From assembly GCA_016192705.1 (NCBI GenBank), contig JACPTQ010000053.1:85258-149257 (forward strand): a stretch of DNA of 64,000 bases, written 5' to 3'. Source of the DNA: Deltaproteobacteria bacterium (GTDB lineage: Bacteria > Myxococcota > JACPTQ01). This document shows positions 44,464 through 53,819 of this stretch, one piece after another; the stretch's first letter is position 1; each line of letters starts with the position of its first letter. The notes beneath the pieces were generated by a model, which had not been told where the DNA came from, ran no database searches, and saw nothing but the letters and a program-made list of their open reading frames with translations. The position numbers were made by a program, and so were the translations under genes.

Positions 44464-45309
44464 GTGCAAAACTGGGGACCGGAAGTCGATGCCGCCAAGA
44501 CGGCGGCGCTGAAGGCGGGCGAGGTTGTGCGCCGACTCTACGAAGCCGGCACCGTTCGAACGTGGCGGAAGGCGGACGAATCCGTTGTCACGGAGGGCGA
44601 TCTCGCGTCGCAAGCCGCGATTGTCGCGGTTCTCGCAGAAAAGTTCCCGGGCGATGCGGTGTTGAGCGAGGAGGCGGCCGATGACCCTCGGCGCCTCGGT
44701 CAATCACGTGTCTGGATCATCGATCCCATCGACGGGACGCGCGATTTCGTTGAGCGAACGGGCGATTTTGCGATTCACGTGGCGCTCGCGGTTGACGGCT
44801 CTCCCACGGTCGGCGCGGTGATGCTGCCGGCGACGGGCGCGCTTTACTTTGCGGCGAAAGGCGAAGGGGCTTTCGTGGTCCGCGGCGAAAACGAAACCCG
44901 ACTCGCTGTGTCGCGGACATCGCAACTCGCCGAAGCCCAGATCGGCGTCAGCCGGTTTTTCGAAAGCGAGCCGCTAAAGCAACTTCTCTCGGCCGCTGGG
45001 CTCAGGAATCGAGCGATATCGATGGGCGCCTCAACAAAGGCGATGGCGATCGCAAAAGGACGGCTCGACGTCACCGTTGCATTGAACCGCGACGAAAAGG
45101 ATTGGGATACGTGCGCGCCCGAGGTGATTGTCTGCGAGGCGGGCGGGATGGTGACCGACTTGGGCGGCGCGCCGCTCATTTACAATCGAGCGACGGTGGC
45201 ACACGCGCACGGTTCCGTTATGTCAAACGGCCAGCTGCACGCACAGCTCGTCGCACACACCCAGCTGTTCTATTCCCAATCCCCGGTTAAGCGGTTCGTT
45301 CGCTCGTGA
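44464..45309 (+). CDS. inositol-monophosphatase-family phosphatase
   Basis: 281 residues from GTG 44464, AAGGA 7 bases upstream. Metal-binding motifs: LSEEAADD (Glu-Glu), WIIDPIDGTRDFV (DPIDGT) and DWDTCAPEVIVCEAGG. The family removes phosphate from inositol phosphate, 3'-phosphoadenosine phosphate or related sugars; DPIDGTRDF and overall length fit CysQ- or SuhB-like members. The last 11 codons (from about residue 271) lie inside repeat copy 2, so the natural C-terminus and stop appear replaced by repeat sequence. The gene is bounded by copies 1 and 2. Confidence 0.88.
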   Translation: MQNWGPEVDAAKTAALKAGEVVRRLYEAGTVRTWRKADESVVTEGDLASQAAIVAVLAEKFPGDAVLSEEAADDPRRLGQSRVWIIDPIDGTRDFVERTGDFAIHVALAVDGSPTVGAVMLPATGALYFAAKGEGAFVVRGENETRLAVSRTSQLAEAQIGVSRFFESEPLKQLLSAAGLRNRAISMGASTKAMAIAKGRLDVTVALNRDEKDWDTCAPEVIVCEAGGMVTDLGGAPLIYNRATVAHAHGSVMSNGQLHAQLVAHTQLFYSQSPVKRFVRS

Positions 45310-45822
45310 GCGTGAGGGTCGACAGGAGCCCGCTTCGGCGCGCCGACGTCCTCGGGTCTGATTTGAGCCGTGCGGTAGACCCGCAGTCCAGAGGCTCGCG
45401 CAAGCTCGATGGTCCCAGCCGATATCGCGCTGCAGACCCTGCGGAGGCGCGCCTGCGCGGCGCCCCTGCCGACCCCACGCAAATCCGGGCGGACCGCTTT
45501 CCGGAGACGTCTTTTCTGGGCTTGAGGGCGGTACGAAGATTCACCCGCTGGGTCTCGGCTGACGATCGATCGACCCCCAAGTCTCTTAACCGACGTTCCA
45601 TGGAAACGGCTGGTTTCTGGTTGGGCGGGCGGGGATTGGGCAAGCAGAGGCTCGCGTCCGCAGGGGATGAGGTGCCGATGGGGCGTGGAGTTTTCGTTCT
45701 CGTGATGTTTGGTTCATTCCGTGGCGACTCACATTTCATGTCAGACCCGAGGACTTCGGCGAGCCGGAGCGAGCCCAAACCCGACTGCCCCATGCTGGTC
45801 TTGGCCATTGACCGGGAATCAG
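45275..45822 (-). repeat. repeat element, copy 2 (inverted)
   Basis: About 548 bp, inverted relative to copies 1 and 3. On the minus strand it begins with TGATTCCCGGTCAATGG and ends with CGCTTAACCGGGGATTGGG. A terminal stretch of about 80 bases (with CCTGTCGACCCTCACGCTC) is almost identical to copy 3. It contains the end of the phosphatase gene and stops 14 bases before the kinase start. Confidence 0.82.
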
Positions 45823-45835
45823 GCCTTTTCTATTC

Positions 45836-46516
45836 ATGAACTCAAGAATGGTGATTGCCGTCGATGGGATCGACGGGAGCGGGAAAACGGTTTTTGCGAA
45901 TCGGCTTGCGTCGTCATTCGTTGAAGCCGGATTCGCGGCCGTACATATCTCGGTCGATGACTTTCGTCGGGCCGTCGACTTTGCGCGTCCAGACAAATCT
46001 GAAATTGATATTTACGCTGACGAATACTTTGACTTCGCGGAACTCAACGCGTGTCTGCAATCGTTTCAGAGGGGCGACCCGACGCTCGCCGTACCAGTTT
46101 TCGACAGCCGCGTCGAACGGCGAATCGGAACGCGCTCCATCGATTCGGGGAACGCCCTGGTTTTGATCGTTGAGGGCGTCTTCGTCCTTCGCGTCCCTCT
46201 GGTTGCCACGGCGTTTTGTGTTTACCTTGCGAGCTCGCTTGAGTCCGCCCGCGCGCGGATCCTCGAGCGCGACACAAAAAAGGGGCGGAGCGATTGCGAG
46301 GTGAATCGCAGAATCGACGCACGTTATTTCCCGTCTCAAGAGCGATATCAATCGGCGTACCGACCGCGTGATCGCGCGGACCTCGTTATCGAAAACGATA
46401 ATTTCGCGCTGCCGCTCATCACGCGAGCGACGTTCAATCGGCTCCCGGATCCGTTCGCGGACGTCATGCGAAAACACCTGGATTGCACAGGAGCTGCGTG
46501 GTCGAACGAGCGGTAG
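45836..46516 (+). CDS. uridine-kinase/phosphoribulokinase-like P-loop kinase
   Basis: 226 residues. Walker A GIDGSGKT at 11-18, then VHISVDDFRRAVDF (the YDDF-like motif of this kinase group), a charged acceptor loop, a LVLIVEGVFVLR strand and a lid region with R residues (LERDTKKGRSDCEVNRRIDARY). Similar proteins phosphorylate nucleosides or small metabolites; the substrate cannot be read. No ribosome-binding site precedes the ATG, which lies only 14 bases beyond copy 2, so its promoter and leader probably derive from the repeat. A second ATG at 45848 is possible. Confidence 0.82.
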   Translation: MNSRMVIAVDGIDGSGKTVFANRLASSFVEAGFAAVHISVDDFRRAVDFARPDKSEIDIYADEYFDFAELNACLQSFQRGDPTLAVPVFDSRVERRIGTRSIDSGNALVLIVEGVFVLRVPLVATAFCVYLASSLESARARILERDTKKGRSDCEVNRRIDARYFPSQERYQSAYRPRDRADLVIENDNFALPLITRATFNRLPDPFADVMRKHLDCTGAAWSNER

Positions 46517-46565
46517 GTGCGCGGTCGGGAGCACGCGCGTTTTTTGCCTGGCCCACTTTACCCCT

Positions 46566-46585
46566 AATCCGGCGGTAGCCGGATT
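46566..46585 (+). other. perfect 8-bp hairpin downstream of the kinase gene
   Basis: AATCCGGC-GGTA-GCCGGATT. No T-run follows, so it may protect the mRNA end or act as a REP-like site more than as a terminator. A second inverted repeat, GGGTCC (46614-46619) / GGACCC (46636-46641), lies just before copy 3. Confidence 0.55.
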
Positions 46586-46641
46586 ACACCATAAGATCCC
46601 TGGGCCGCGAGAAGGGTCCAGGTGCAAGCCGGCAAGGACCC

Positions 46642-47089
46642 TGATTCCCGGATAACGGGCGACATTTGCGTGGGGCGGGCGGGGTCTGGGCTCGCTCCGG
46701 CTCGCAAAAGTCCTCGGGTCTGACATTAAACGCCCGCCCAACCGGAACCCGGCCGTTTTCCTGAAACGGCGGCTGAGAAACTTGGGGGTCGATCGATCGT
46801 CAGCCGACACCCAGCGGGTGAACTCTTCGTACCGCCCTCAAGCCCAGAAAAAACATCCCCGGAAAGCGGTCCGCCCGGATTTGCGTAGGGTCGGCAGGGC
46901 CGCCGCGCAGGCGCGCCTCCGCGGGGTCTAAGGTGTCATGAATGCACGGATTTCCATCCATTCGCATGTTTTCATTCGAGCGACTTGCGAACGTGTTGAG
47001 GGCCAGGCCCGAGGACGTCGGCGCGCCGAAGCGGGCTCCTGTCGACCCTCACGCTCACGAGCGAACGAACCGCTTAACCGGGGATTGGG
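46642..47089 (+). repeat. repeat element, copy 3 (shorter)
   Basis: About 448 bp, same orientation as copy 1 but with about 100 bp missing after the GTCTGACAT block. Ends: TGATTCCCGGATAACGG and CGCTTAACCGGGGATTGGG. The intervening 47090-47247 before the M20 peptidase gene holds nothing recognisable apart from its ribosome site (GGGAGG). Confidence 0.8.
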
Positions 47090-47247
47090 GGGCAAGGAGT
47101 GCGCGGCCGAGGTGTACTCCGCGTACATTGAGGTCGTGCACGACGAAGGCGGCGCAGCAGATGGGCCCTTATCGCGGGATCAGGGTTTACCGCCACCCGC
47201 GGCGATGTTAGTGAGTCGGGCTCGATTCTTTGGTGGGAGGCGAATTC

Positions 47248-48612
47248 ATGTCGCAGCTTCACGATTACATCGACGCAAACCGCGAGCGGTACGTCGACGA
47301 GCTGTGCGACCTTCTTCGCATCCCGAGTATCTCAAGTTCGACCGCGCACAAGATCGACGTCGCGCGCTGCGCCGCCGCGCTCCACGCCGAGATGCGCCGC
47401 GTTGGCCTCACGCGCGCCGAAGTTTTCACGACGCCCGGTCACCCCATCGTGTACGGCGAGTGGCTCGGCGCCCCCGGCAAACCGACGATCCTCATCTATG
47501 GTCACTACGACGTACAGCCCGTCGACCCGCTCAACCTTTGGACGTCGCCGCCCTTCGAACCCACCGTGCGCGACGGCGACCTGTACGCGCGTGGCTCCGT
47601 CGACGATAAGGGCCAAGTCTTCGTGCACCTAAAAGCGATTGAGGCGTATCTGAAATTCGCGGGTTCGCTTCCCATCAACGTCAAGTTCATCGCGGAGGGC
47701 GAAGAAGAAATTGGCAGCGTGAACCTCGCCGCATTTCTGAAGGAGAAACGCGATTTGCTCGCGGCCGACTCCGTTGTCGTGTCCGATACGCCGATGTACG
47801 AAAAGGGTTTGCCGTCGATTTGTTACGGCCTTCGCGGCCTCTGTTATATGGAAATGAAAGTCAGCGGGCCGACCGTCGACTTGCACTCGGGCGTCTTCGG
47901 CGGCGGCATCGCAAACCCGGCCAACGTGCTCTGCGAGATTGTCGCGAAACTCCACGACGTTGACGGGCGCATTGCGATTCCGCATTTCTACGATCGCGTG
48001 CGGCCGATTCCCGAAGCGGAGCGGCGCGCGCTCGCGGGGTTGCCATGGGATGAGAAGCGATGGCTTGAGACAAGTGGATGCCCTGAAGTGGTCGGTGAGG
48101 TTGGCTACACAACGCTCGAGCGAATCTGGGCGCGGCCGACGCTTGACGTGAATGGAATGATCTCGGGGTTCACCGGCGAAGGCGCGAAGACGATTATCCC
48201 CGCGTGGGCGAGTGCTAAAGTGTCGATGCGGCTCGTCCCCGACCAGCGACCCGAAGAGATCGAAGACCTTTTCGAAAAGGCCGTGAAAAAATTCGCGCCG
48301 AGCACCGTGCGCGTCGACGTAACCCGGCATCACGGCGGCCTGCCGTTTCTCGCGCAAACGGATCACGCGGTTTTTCAGGCGTCTTCGCGCGCTCTCGAGC
48401 TTGCGTTCGGACGTAAGCCTGTTTTGACGCGTGAAGGTGGTTCGGTTCCGTTTGTGCGCGACATTGCCGATGCCATGGGCGTGCCGTGCGTCCTCTTGGG
48501 GTTTGGGTTGCCGGACGAAAACGCACACGCGCCCAATGAGCGGCTTCATCTGCATAATTTCCATCAGGGGATTCACGCAGTCGCGTATTTGTTTGAGGAG
48601 TTTGCAAGGTGA
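47248..48612 (+). CDS. M20-family metallopeptidase, dipeptidase type
   Basis: 454 residues from ATG 47248 (GGGAGG 8 bases upstream). Zinc ligands and catalytic residues of M20 peptidases are visible: IYGHYDVQPV (His, Asp), ARGSVDDKGQ (bridging Asp), AEGEEEIGS (catalytic Glu and ligand), VVSDTPMY (Asp) and NFHQG near the end (His). A lid-dimerisation domain lies in between. Full length for dipeptidases such as the Sapep/CNDP-like group; probably cleaves dipeptides or acyl amino acids in the cytoplasm. Confidence 0.92.
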   Translation: MSQLHDYIDANRERYVDELCDLLRIPSISSSTAHKIDVARCAAALHAEMRRVGLTRAEVFTTPGHPIVYGEWLGAPGKPTILIYGHYDVQPVDPLNLWTSPPFEPTVRDGDLYARGSVDDKGQVFVHLKAIEAYLKFAGSLPINVKFIAEGEEEIGSVNLAAFLKEKRDLLAADSVVVSDTPMYEKGLPSICYGLRGLCYMEMKVSGPTVDLHSGVFGGGIANPANVLCEIVAKLHDVDGRIAIPHFYDRVRPIPEAERRALAGLPWDEKRWLETSGCPEVVGEVGYTTLERIWARPTLDVNGMISGFTGEGAKTIIPAWASAKVSMRLVPDQRPEEIEDLFEKAVKKFAPSTVRVDVTRHHGGLPFLAQTDHAVFQASSRALELAFGRKPVLTREGGSVPFVRDIADAMGVPCVLLGFGLPDENAHAPNERLHLHNFHQGIHAVAYLFEEFAR

Positions 48613-48619
48613 GGGAGAA

Positions 48620-50203
48620 ATGAAAAGAAAAACCACTGAGACACTGAAGCACGGAGGCGGCACGGAGAGATTCTGGAATCGGAAAGGTCGAGTAAAGCTC
48701 CGATGGGGAATGCTGGTCGTCTTTGGAGCCTCGGTGTGCATAGCTTCCGCATGCTCGGAAAAGAAAAAGGTGCCGCCGGTCGATGTGGGTGAGACGTTCG
48801 CGGGCAAAGAGCCGCCGAGGCTCGATGAGGCCGCGCGACGAAAAGCCGATGAAGCCTTGGCGCGGGCGCGCGAGGAGACGGCCAAGGCACCACCTTCACG
48901 TGAGTCGATCGCGTACGAGGTGAACCGGGCGGCCCTCGGTGAACCTCAAGGCGAACCGCCACCGGCAGTCGATGACGCGCCAACAAAGGCCGGCACGGGT
49001 GCCGCGTACTTCGCGGTCGAAGGGGGCGGCATCGTGCGTCTCGCGAACAAGACGTTTACAACGCTGGCGCCCGACCTTAAATATGTGCGCGCGATCGTGT
49101 CGGGTCCGGGCGGCGCCCTTTGGACCGCGGGCTCCGCAGGCGTTTTCAAAATAGAAGGCGGACGCGCCCGCAAGATCGGCGAATACAACGATACCGGTGG
49201 CGCCGACAAAATTGCCGTCGACCCTGCGGGGACTGTTTGGACGGCGAGCTTTCGCGGCGTCGCAAAGTTCGAGGGGGGACAGTGGTCGCTCACGCCCAAG
49301 GCGACGCTCGGCGCGTCGGTGCAGCTTTTAAACGACATCGATATCGATAAAGACGGGCGCGTTTGGGTTTTGTCGTCGAACGAAGTGCACGTGTTTGAAA
49401 AGGGCGCGTGGCGCGCCATCGACGTTTCGGCGCACGCCGGGCCAGTGGGGCGCGTCTTTTTTCAAAAGCTCGCGCCGCATCCTTTGGGTGGCGTCGTGAT
49501 GACGACCAGCTCGGTCCTCTTGCGGCACGATGGCGTCGGTTGGCAGAAAAAAATTGGTGTTGGGTCGCGCCAATACGGGTTGCGCGAGGTCGCGGTCGGA
49601 ACGAACGGTCAGCTCCACGTCGTGAGTTTTGACACGGTCTTTGTCGTTCCGCCGGCTGGCCGCGGTTCCGTGCGATCGTATTCCACCAAAGCCGGACAGC
49701 TCGCGGCGAAAACGATCAGGGCCATGGCAGCCGACAAGTCGGGACGAACGTGGCTTGCGACCGACAACGGCATTCAAATCATCGAGGCGAATGGAAATAT
49801 TGTGAAGTGGCTTCCAGGGACAATCCCGCAGCTCACCGGGGCTGTGAACGCACTCACGGTTGAAGGCGCGGGTCCCGAGCTGCCGAGTGTGGGACCGCAG
49901 GCTTTTGGGATCGTCACAGGAAAGGTTGTGCGCACGGGCGAGCCCGTCAGTGGAATCCAAATCGAGATCTGCGCGCAACCGTCCTCGTATTTTCGAGTTT
50001 CGCCGTGCGCGGATTCAGCGTGGTCGCAGTCGGTTCTGACTGGCACCGACGGCAACTTCACGTTTAACAACGTCCCGCTCGGCACCTATCGCTTCGCGCT
50101 CAAGCCGGGCGCGAAATGGACCATCACCATGGACAGTTGCTGCACCGGGATGAAGGCGAACAAGACGTTCGACGTCGGCTCCATCAACTTAAAGGCGCGG
50201 TGA
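48620..50203 (+). CDS. lipoprotein with two-component-regulator-type propeller repeats
   Basis: 527 residues from ATG 48620, preceded by GAGGGAG. Residues 2-20 are encoded by a copy of the dispersed repeat, so the signal peptide's hydrophobic core (WGMLVVFGASVCIASAC, lipobox IASAC, Cys at about 45) is preceded by an unusually long basic N-region. After a charged linker come at least five propeller-like repeats with Trp/Asp-turn pattern (GALWTAGSAGVFKIEGG, GTVWTASFRGVAKFEGG, GRVWVLSSNEVHVFEKG, GRTWLATDNGIQIIEAN), then a carboxypeptidase-regulatory-like domain (DGNFTFNNVPLGTYRFAL). Likely outer-surface binding protein. Confidence 0.82.
   Translation: MKRKTTETLKHGGGTERFWNRKGRVKLRWGMLVVFGASVCIASACSEKKKVPPVDVGETFAGKEPPRLDEAARRKADEALARAREETAKAPPSRESIAYEVNRAALGEPQGEPPPAVDDAPTKAGTGAAYFAVEGGGIVRLANKTFTTLAPDLKYVRAIVSGPGGALWTAGSAGVFKIEGGRARKIGEYNDTGGADKIAVDPAGTVWTASFRGVAKFEGGQWSLTPKATLGASVQLLNDIDIDKDGRVWVLSSNEVHVFEKGAWRAIDVSAHAGPVGRVFFQKLAPHPLGGVVMTTSSVLLRHDGVGWQKKIGVGSRQYGLREVAVGTNGQLHVVSFDTVFVVPPAGRGSVRSYSTKAGQLAAKTIRAMAADKSGRTWLATDNGIQIIEANGNIVKWLPGTIPQLTGAVNALTVEGAGPELPSVGPQAFGIVTGKVVRTGEPVSGIQIEICAQPSSYFRVSPCADSAWSQSVLTGTDGNFTFNNVPLGTYRFALKPGAKWTITMDSCCTGMKANKTFDVGSINLKAR
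48621..48670 (+). repeat. dispersed CCACTGAGACACTGAAGCACG repeat copy, in-gene
   Basis: Aligns with 27581-27640 over AAACCAC-GAGACAC-GA-GCA-GGAGGC, here on the coding strand, giving KRKTTETLKHGGG at the protein start. Confidence 0.65.
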
Positions 50204-50215
50204 GTCAAGCGAAAT

Positions 50216-50905
50216 TCAACGCGCCTCCTTGAGCGCGAAATCAACAAATCGCTTGAAATGGTCAAGCGGCACGGCGCCCACCAGTTCGCGTCCGGCGACG
50301 AACGTTGTCGGCGTCCCCTGAATCCCCGCGGCCTCGGCCTCCTTCGCGTCTGCGTCGACCGCTGCGCTCCACCGCTTCACGTCGATCGCCTCTTTGAATT
50401 TCGCCGCGTCGAGCCCCAACTCCCGCGCAATCGCCACAACGGCGTCGACCGATTTCGGCTTCTTCTCAAAGATGGCGTCGTGCATCTCCCAAAACTTCCC
50501 TTGCTCATGCGCCGCCATCGACGCCTCCGCGAGCATCTTCGCCTCCGGGTGAAAATCGAGCGGCCGATGCTTAAACGCCACACGCACCTTGCCACCGTAC
50601 TCCTTCACGAGCTGCTTGAGAGTCGGACCGACCCTCCCGCAAAACGGTCACTGGAAATCGGAATGCGTGACGACCGTCACCTTTGCGTCGGGCGGCCCGA
50701 GCGTCGGCGTGTGCGCGGCAAGTTTGATGTCGCGCTTTGGCGCCTTCGCCGGATCGGGCGCTTCGCGCGGCTTGGGGAAAAATTGACGGTAATAAAGGTA
50801 AGCGCCGCCCCAGCCGCCCAGAGCGCCCACCACGAAAACTGAAACTGCGGTCACGAGGATTTTCCCGCGCGACCAACCGGCCGATCGATTCGTCTCGTTC
50901 GTCAT
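50216..50905 (-). CDS. DsbA-like thiol oxidoreductase, selenoprotein with UxxC active site (TGA at 50648-50650)
   Basis: Read through one in-frame TGA, this is a complete 229-residue DsbA/Thioredoxin_4-family protein. Residues 15-38 are a membrane anchor. Then comes the thioredoxin strand KVTVVTHSDFQ, the TGA at residue 86, and PFCGRVGPTLKQLVKEYGG in the same frame. Relatives have DFQCPFC here, so TGA replaces the first, nucleophilic cysteine and Sec is the natural reading: U-P-F-C. The C-terminal half is intact (HRPLDFHPEAK, cis-Pro loop GIQGTPTTFV). A stable hairpin follows the TGA at the right distance for a bacterial SECIS. It would be a membrane-tethered periplasmic oxidoreductase. A nonsense pseudogene is much less likely because both halves are conserved and in frame. 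Confidence 0.9.
50614..50650 (-). promoter_or_regulatory. bacterial SECIS element for the Sec-DsbA mRNA
   Basis: Minus strand: TGA, seven bases, GC, GG, then GAGGGTCG-GTC-CGACTCTC (8 pairs with one G-U), AA, GC closing to the first GC. The three-base loop GUC starts with G and lies about 19-21 bases past the TGA, inside the known range for SelB-recognised hairpins with a G at the loop start. Confidence 0.78.
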
Positions 50906-50911
50906 CACGCT

Positions 50912-51709
50912 ATGGTAATGTGCCTCGTCCACGCGATGCAAAACGTTGATCAACACCGCCCGGGCGGCATCGTTCGCCCCGCTCGACGCCCAACCGGCTG
51001 GATCGCTCCAGGCCCGCGTCCCGTGGGTGCGTGCGGCCACGTCGATCTCGCGCCCCGCGCGGGCGAAGACCTCTGCTTTCTGTCTGGCGATTGGCGAATC
51101 TTTCAGCTCGTCGACGGGCATCGCTTTTCGCTCGACGACCTCGCCACCGCCTGGTTTGCCGCCGAAAGTGCAACCGCTCAAAAAATCGATCTGCGTCGTG
51201 TCGCCGACCTCGGTTGCGGAATCGGATCGGTCCTTATGATGGTTGCCTGGCGCTTCCCAACGGCCCGTGTCGTTGGCGTCGAGGCACAGCCGCCGTCCGT
51301 CGACCTCGCGCGTCGCTCCCTCGCATGGAACGGCGCCGACGACCGGTGCGACGTGCGCCGAGGAGACCTTCGCGATCCGACCGTCATCCCCGAGGCCGGC
51401 GCGTTCGATCTCGTCACCGGCACACCCCCCTACTTCCCGCCCGAAAACGGCACCGTCTCGTTGCTTCCACAGCGCGGCCCGTGCCGCTTCGAAGCCCAGG
51501 GTGGCATTGAAGACTATTGCGCCGCTGCGTCGCGAATCGTTGCTCCGAGCGGCCTCTTCGTCTGTTGCTTTGATTCCCGACATCCGACGCGTGTGCACGC
51601 AGCCGCGACGCTTGCCGGACTGCACGTCGTTCGCACGCTCGACGTCATCCCCCGATTTCCACCGCCCATCACCGCCCGCGCATTTGACACGCGAAACCAC
51701 AATCTATAG
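50912..51709 (+). CDS. class I SAM-dependent methyltransferase, TrmN6/YfiC-like
   Basis: Up to 265 residues. SAM-binding motif [17 protein letters not shown], acidic motif VGVEAQP, and the catalytic-type TGTPPYFP (NPPY variant) as in N6-adenine methyltransferases; YfiC/TrmN6 modifies A37 of tRNA-Val, and this is a plausible role. The first about 38 residues look unstructured. Possible starts are ATG 50912, 50918 or 50936, and GTG 51025; the first lies only 6 bases from the divergent dsbA-like start codon, so a later start is likely. lepA follows 14 bases downstream. Confidence 0.8.
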   Translation: MVMCLVHAMQNVDQHRPGGIVRPARRPTGWIAPGPRPVGACGHVDLAPRAGEDLCFLSGDWRIFQLVDGHRFSLDDLATAWFAAESATAQKIDLRRVADLGCGIGSVLMMVAWRFPTARVVGVEAQPPSVDLARRSLAWNGADDRCDVRRGDLRDPTVIPEAGAFDLVTGTPPYFPPENGTVSLLPQRGPCRFEAQGGIEDYCAAASRIVAPSGLFVCCFDSRHPTRVHAAATLAGLHVVRTLDVIPRFPPPITARAFDTRNHNL

Positions 51710-51723
51710 ACAAGGCGATCCCA

Positions 51724-53529
51724 ATGCCGACCGACCCGAAGCTGATTCGCAACTTCTGCATCATCGCGCACATCGACCACGGCAAATCGACGCTCGCCGA
51801 CCGTCTCCTCGAAAAAACCGGCGCGCTCACCGACCGCGAGAAACGCGAGCAATTCCTCGACAACATGGACCTCGAACGCGAACGCGGCATCACCATCAAA
51901 GCGCAAACCGTTCGCCTCCACTACAAAGCGAAAGACGGCATCGCGTACATGCTGAACCTCATCGACACGCCCGGCCATGTCGACTTCACGTACGAAGTGT
52001 CGCGTTCACTGACCGCGTGCGAAGGCGCGCTCCTCGTCGTCGATGCAACGCAAGGCGTCGAAGCCCAAACAATCGCCAACGTTTACCTCGCGATCGACGC
52101 GAACCTCGAAGTCGTTCCCGTCATCAACAAGATCGACTTGCCGTCGGCCGACGTCGACATGGCGAAAAACCAAATCGAAGAGATCATTGGCCTCGACACG
52201 AGCATCGCAACTCTCGCAAGCGCCAAGGAAGGGATCGGCATCGAGGAGACGCTCGAATCGGTTGTGAAACATATCCCACCGCCCGAAGGCGACGCGGCCG
52301 CGCCGCTCAAAGCGTCGCTCTTTGACTCGTGGTTCGACCCGTATCGCGGCGTCATCATGCTCGTCCGCGTTTACGATGGCGTCCTCAAAAAGGGCGACCA
52401 CATCGTGCTCTGGTCGACCGGCAAGACTTACGAGGTTGGCGAAATCGGCGTCTTCGCCCCGTTCGCACGCGCGGCCGACGAGCTCGGCGTTGGTGAAGTC
52501 GGATTCGTCGCCGCGGGAATCAAAGACGTTGCCGAGACCCGCATCGGTGACACCATCACGCACGAAGACCGCCGCTGCGCCGAACCGCGCCCGGGCTTCA
52601 AAGAAGTAAAACCGATGGTTTTCGCGGGCGTCTTCCCGACGGAACCGGTTCAATACGAGCCGCTCCGCGACGCGCTCGCAAAGCTCAAACTGAACGACGC
52701 GTCGTTCACGTACGAACCCGAAAACTCGCTCGCGCTCGGCTTCGGCTTCCGTTGCGGCTACCTCGGTCTTTTGCACATGGAGATTGTTCGCGAGCGACTC
52801 GAGCGCGAATACAACCTCGAACTCATCAACACGGCGCCGACCGTCATCTACCGCGTCGTAAAGAATAATGGAGATGTTTTGGAGATCGACAACCCGTCGA
52901 AGCTCCCGCCGCTCGTCGAGGTCGACCACATCGAAGAGCCGATCGTGAAGGCGACGATCCCAGTTCCGTCAGAGCACGTCGGAAACGTTATCAAGCTGTG
53001 CGAGGAGCGCCGCGGAAAACAAATAGATATCAGCTACTTAACGCCAACGCGAATCATCGTGAGCTACGAGTTGCCGCTCGCCGAAATCGTTTTCGACTTT
53101 TTCGACCGCCTGAAATCTGTGTCGAAGGGGTACGCGTCACTCGATTATGAGCTCCTTGGCTTTAGTGAGGCACCGCTCGTTCGCCTCGACATGATGTTAA
53201 ACGGCGACATCGTCGACGCGCTCTCGACCATCGTGCATCGCGAACGCTCGTACCAACGCGGGCGCGATCTCGCGCTCAAGCTAAAGCGGATCATCCCGCG
53301 GCAAATGTACGAAATCGCGATCCAGGCGGCGATCGGCGCAAAGATCATCGCGCGCGAAACCGTGAAACCGTTTCGAAAGAACGTCATCGCCAAATGTTAC
53401 GGCGGTGACATCACGCGCAAGCGGAAGCTCCTCGAAAAACAGAAAGAGGGCAAGAAGCGGATGAAGTCGGTTGGGTCGGTTGAAATCCCGCAGGAGGCGT
53501 TCCTTGCGGTCTTAAAGGTTGACGAATAG
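51724..53529 (+). CDS. lepA: elongation factor 4 (LepA), ribosomal back-translocase GTPase
   Basis: 601 residues, full length. G motifs: [36 protein letters not shown]. LepA-specific C-terminal region is present ([45 protein letters not shown]). A translational GTPase of the cytoplasm that remobilises stalled ribosomes. Best phylogenetic marker in the window. Coupled closely to the methyltransferase gene. 53530-53819 after it holds no gene and no clear terminator. Confidence 0.97.
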   Translation: MPTDPKLIRNFCIIAHIDHGKSTLADRLLEKTGALTDREKREQFLDNMDLERERGITIKAQTVRLHYKAKDGIAYMLNLIDTPGHVDFTYEVSRSLTACEGALLVVDATQGVEAQTIANVYLAIDANLEVVPVINKIDLPSADVDMAKNQIEEIIGLDTSIATLASAKEGIGIEETLESVVKHIPPPEGDAAAPLKASLFDSWFDPYRGVIMLVRVYDGVLKKGDHIVLWSTGKTYEVGEIGVFAPFARAADELGVGEVGFVAAGIKDVAETRIGDTITHEDRRCAEPRPGFKEVKPMVFAGVFPTEPVQYEPLRDALAKLKLNDASFTYEPENSLALGFGFRCGYLGLLHMEIVRERLEREYNLELINTAPTVIYRVVKNNGDVLEIDNPSKLPPLVEVDHIEEPIVKATIPVPSEHVGNVIKLCEERRGKQIDISYLTPTRIIVSYELPLAEIVFDFFDRLKSVSKGYASLDYELLGFSEAPLVRLDMMLNGDIVDALSTIVHRERSYQRGRDLALKLKRIIPRQMYEIAIQAAIGAKIIARETVKPFRKNVIAKCYGGDITRKRKLLEKQKEGKKRMKSVGSVEIPQEAFLAVLKVDE

Positions 53530-53819
53530 CGCAACGGTCGTACAGTTTCAACACACCGCCCATCTTAACAACAAACACAGTAATTTAAGTATGTTGGAGG
53601 TTTTTATCCACCGCTTTCGGTCGTCAAACAACAATTGACGTTTCGCTTGAGTCGCGCCTTTCGCTTTCCCCACGTTTTTTGACGCATTGCATTGGCCCGC
53701 CCATTGCTCAAGCCTGCCGCGACCTAATCGGCGACTCGATCTCCGGTTCGGGTTCTGCGAGGGGGGGTCCCTCGCTGCTGGTGGAGGAGTTGAGTTCCAC
53801 TTTTTTGAGGAGTTAAACA

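Noticed and set aside
45287..45808. 173-residue open frame in repeat copy 2
   Set aside because: Frame is broken by stops and one-base indels in copies 1 and 3; no start site.
50216..50905. Nonsense-mutated dsbA pseudogene
   Set aside because: The TGA is exactly at the active-site Cys position, both sides are intact and in frame, and a SECIS-like hairpin follows.
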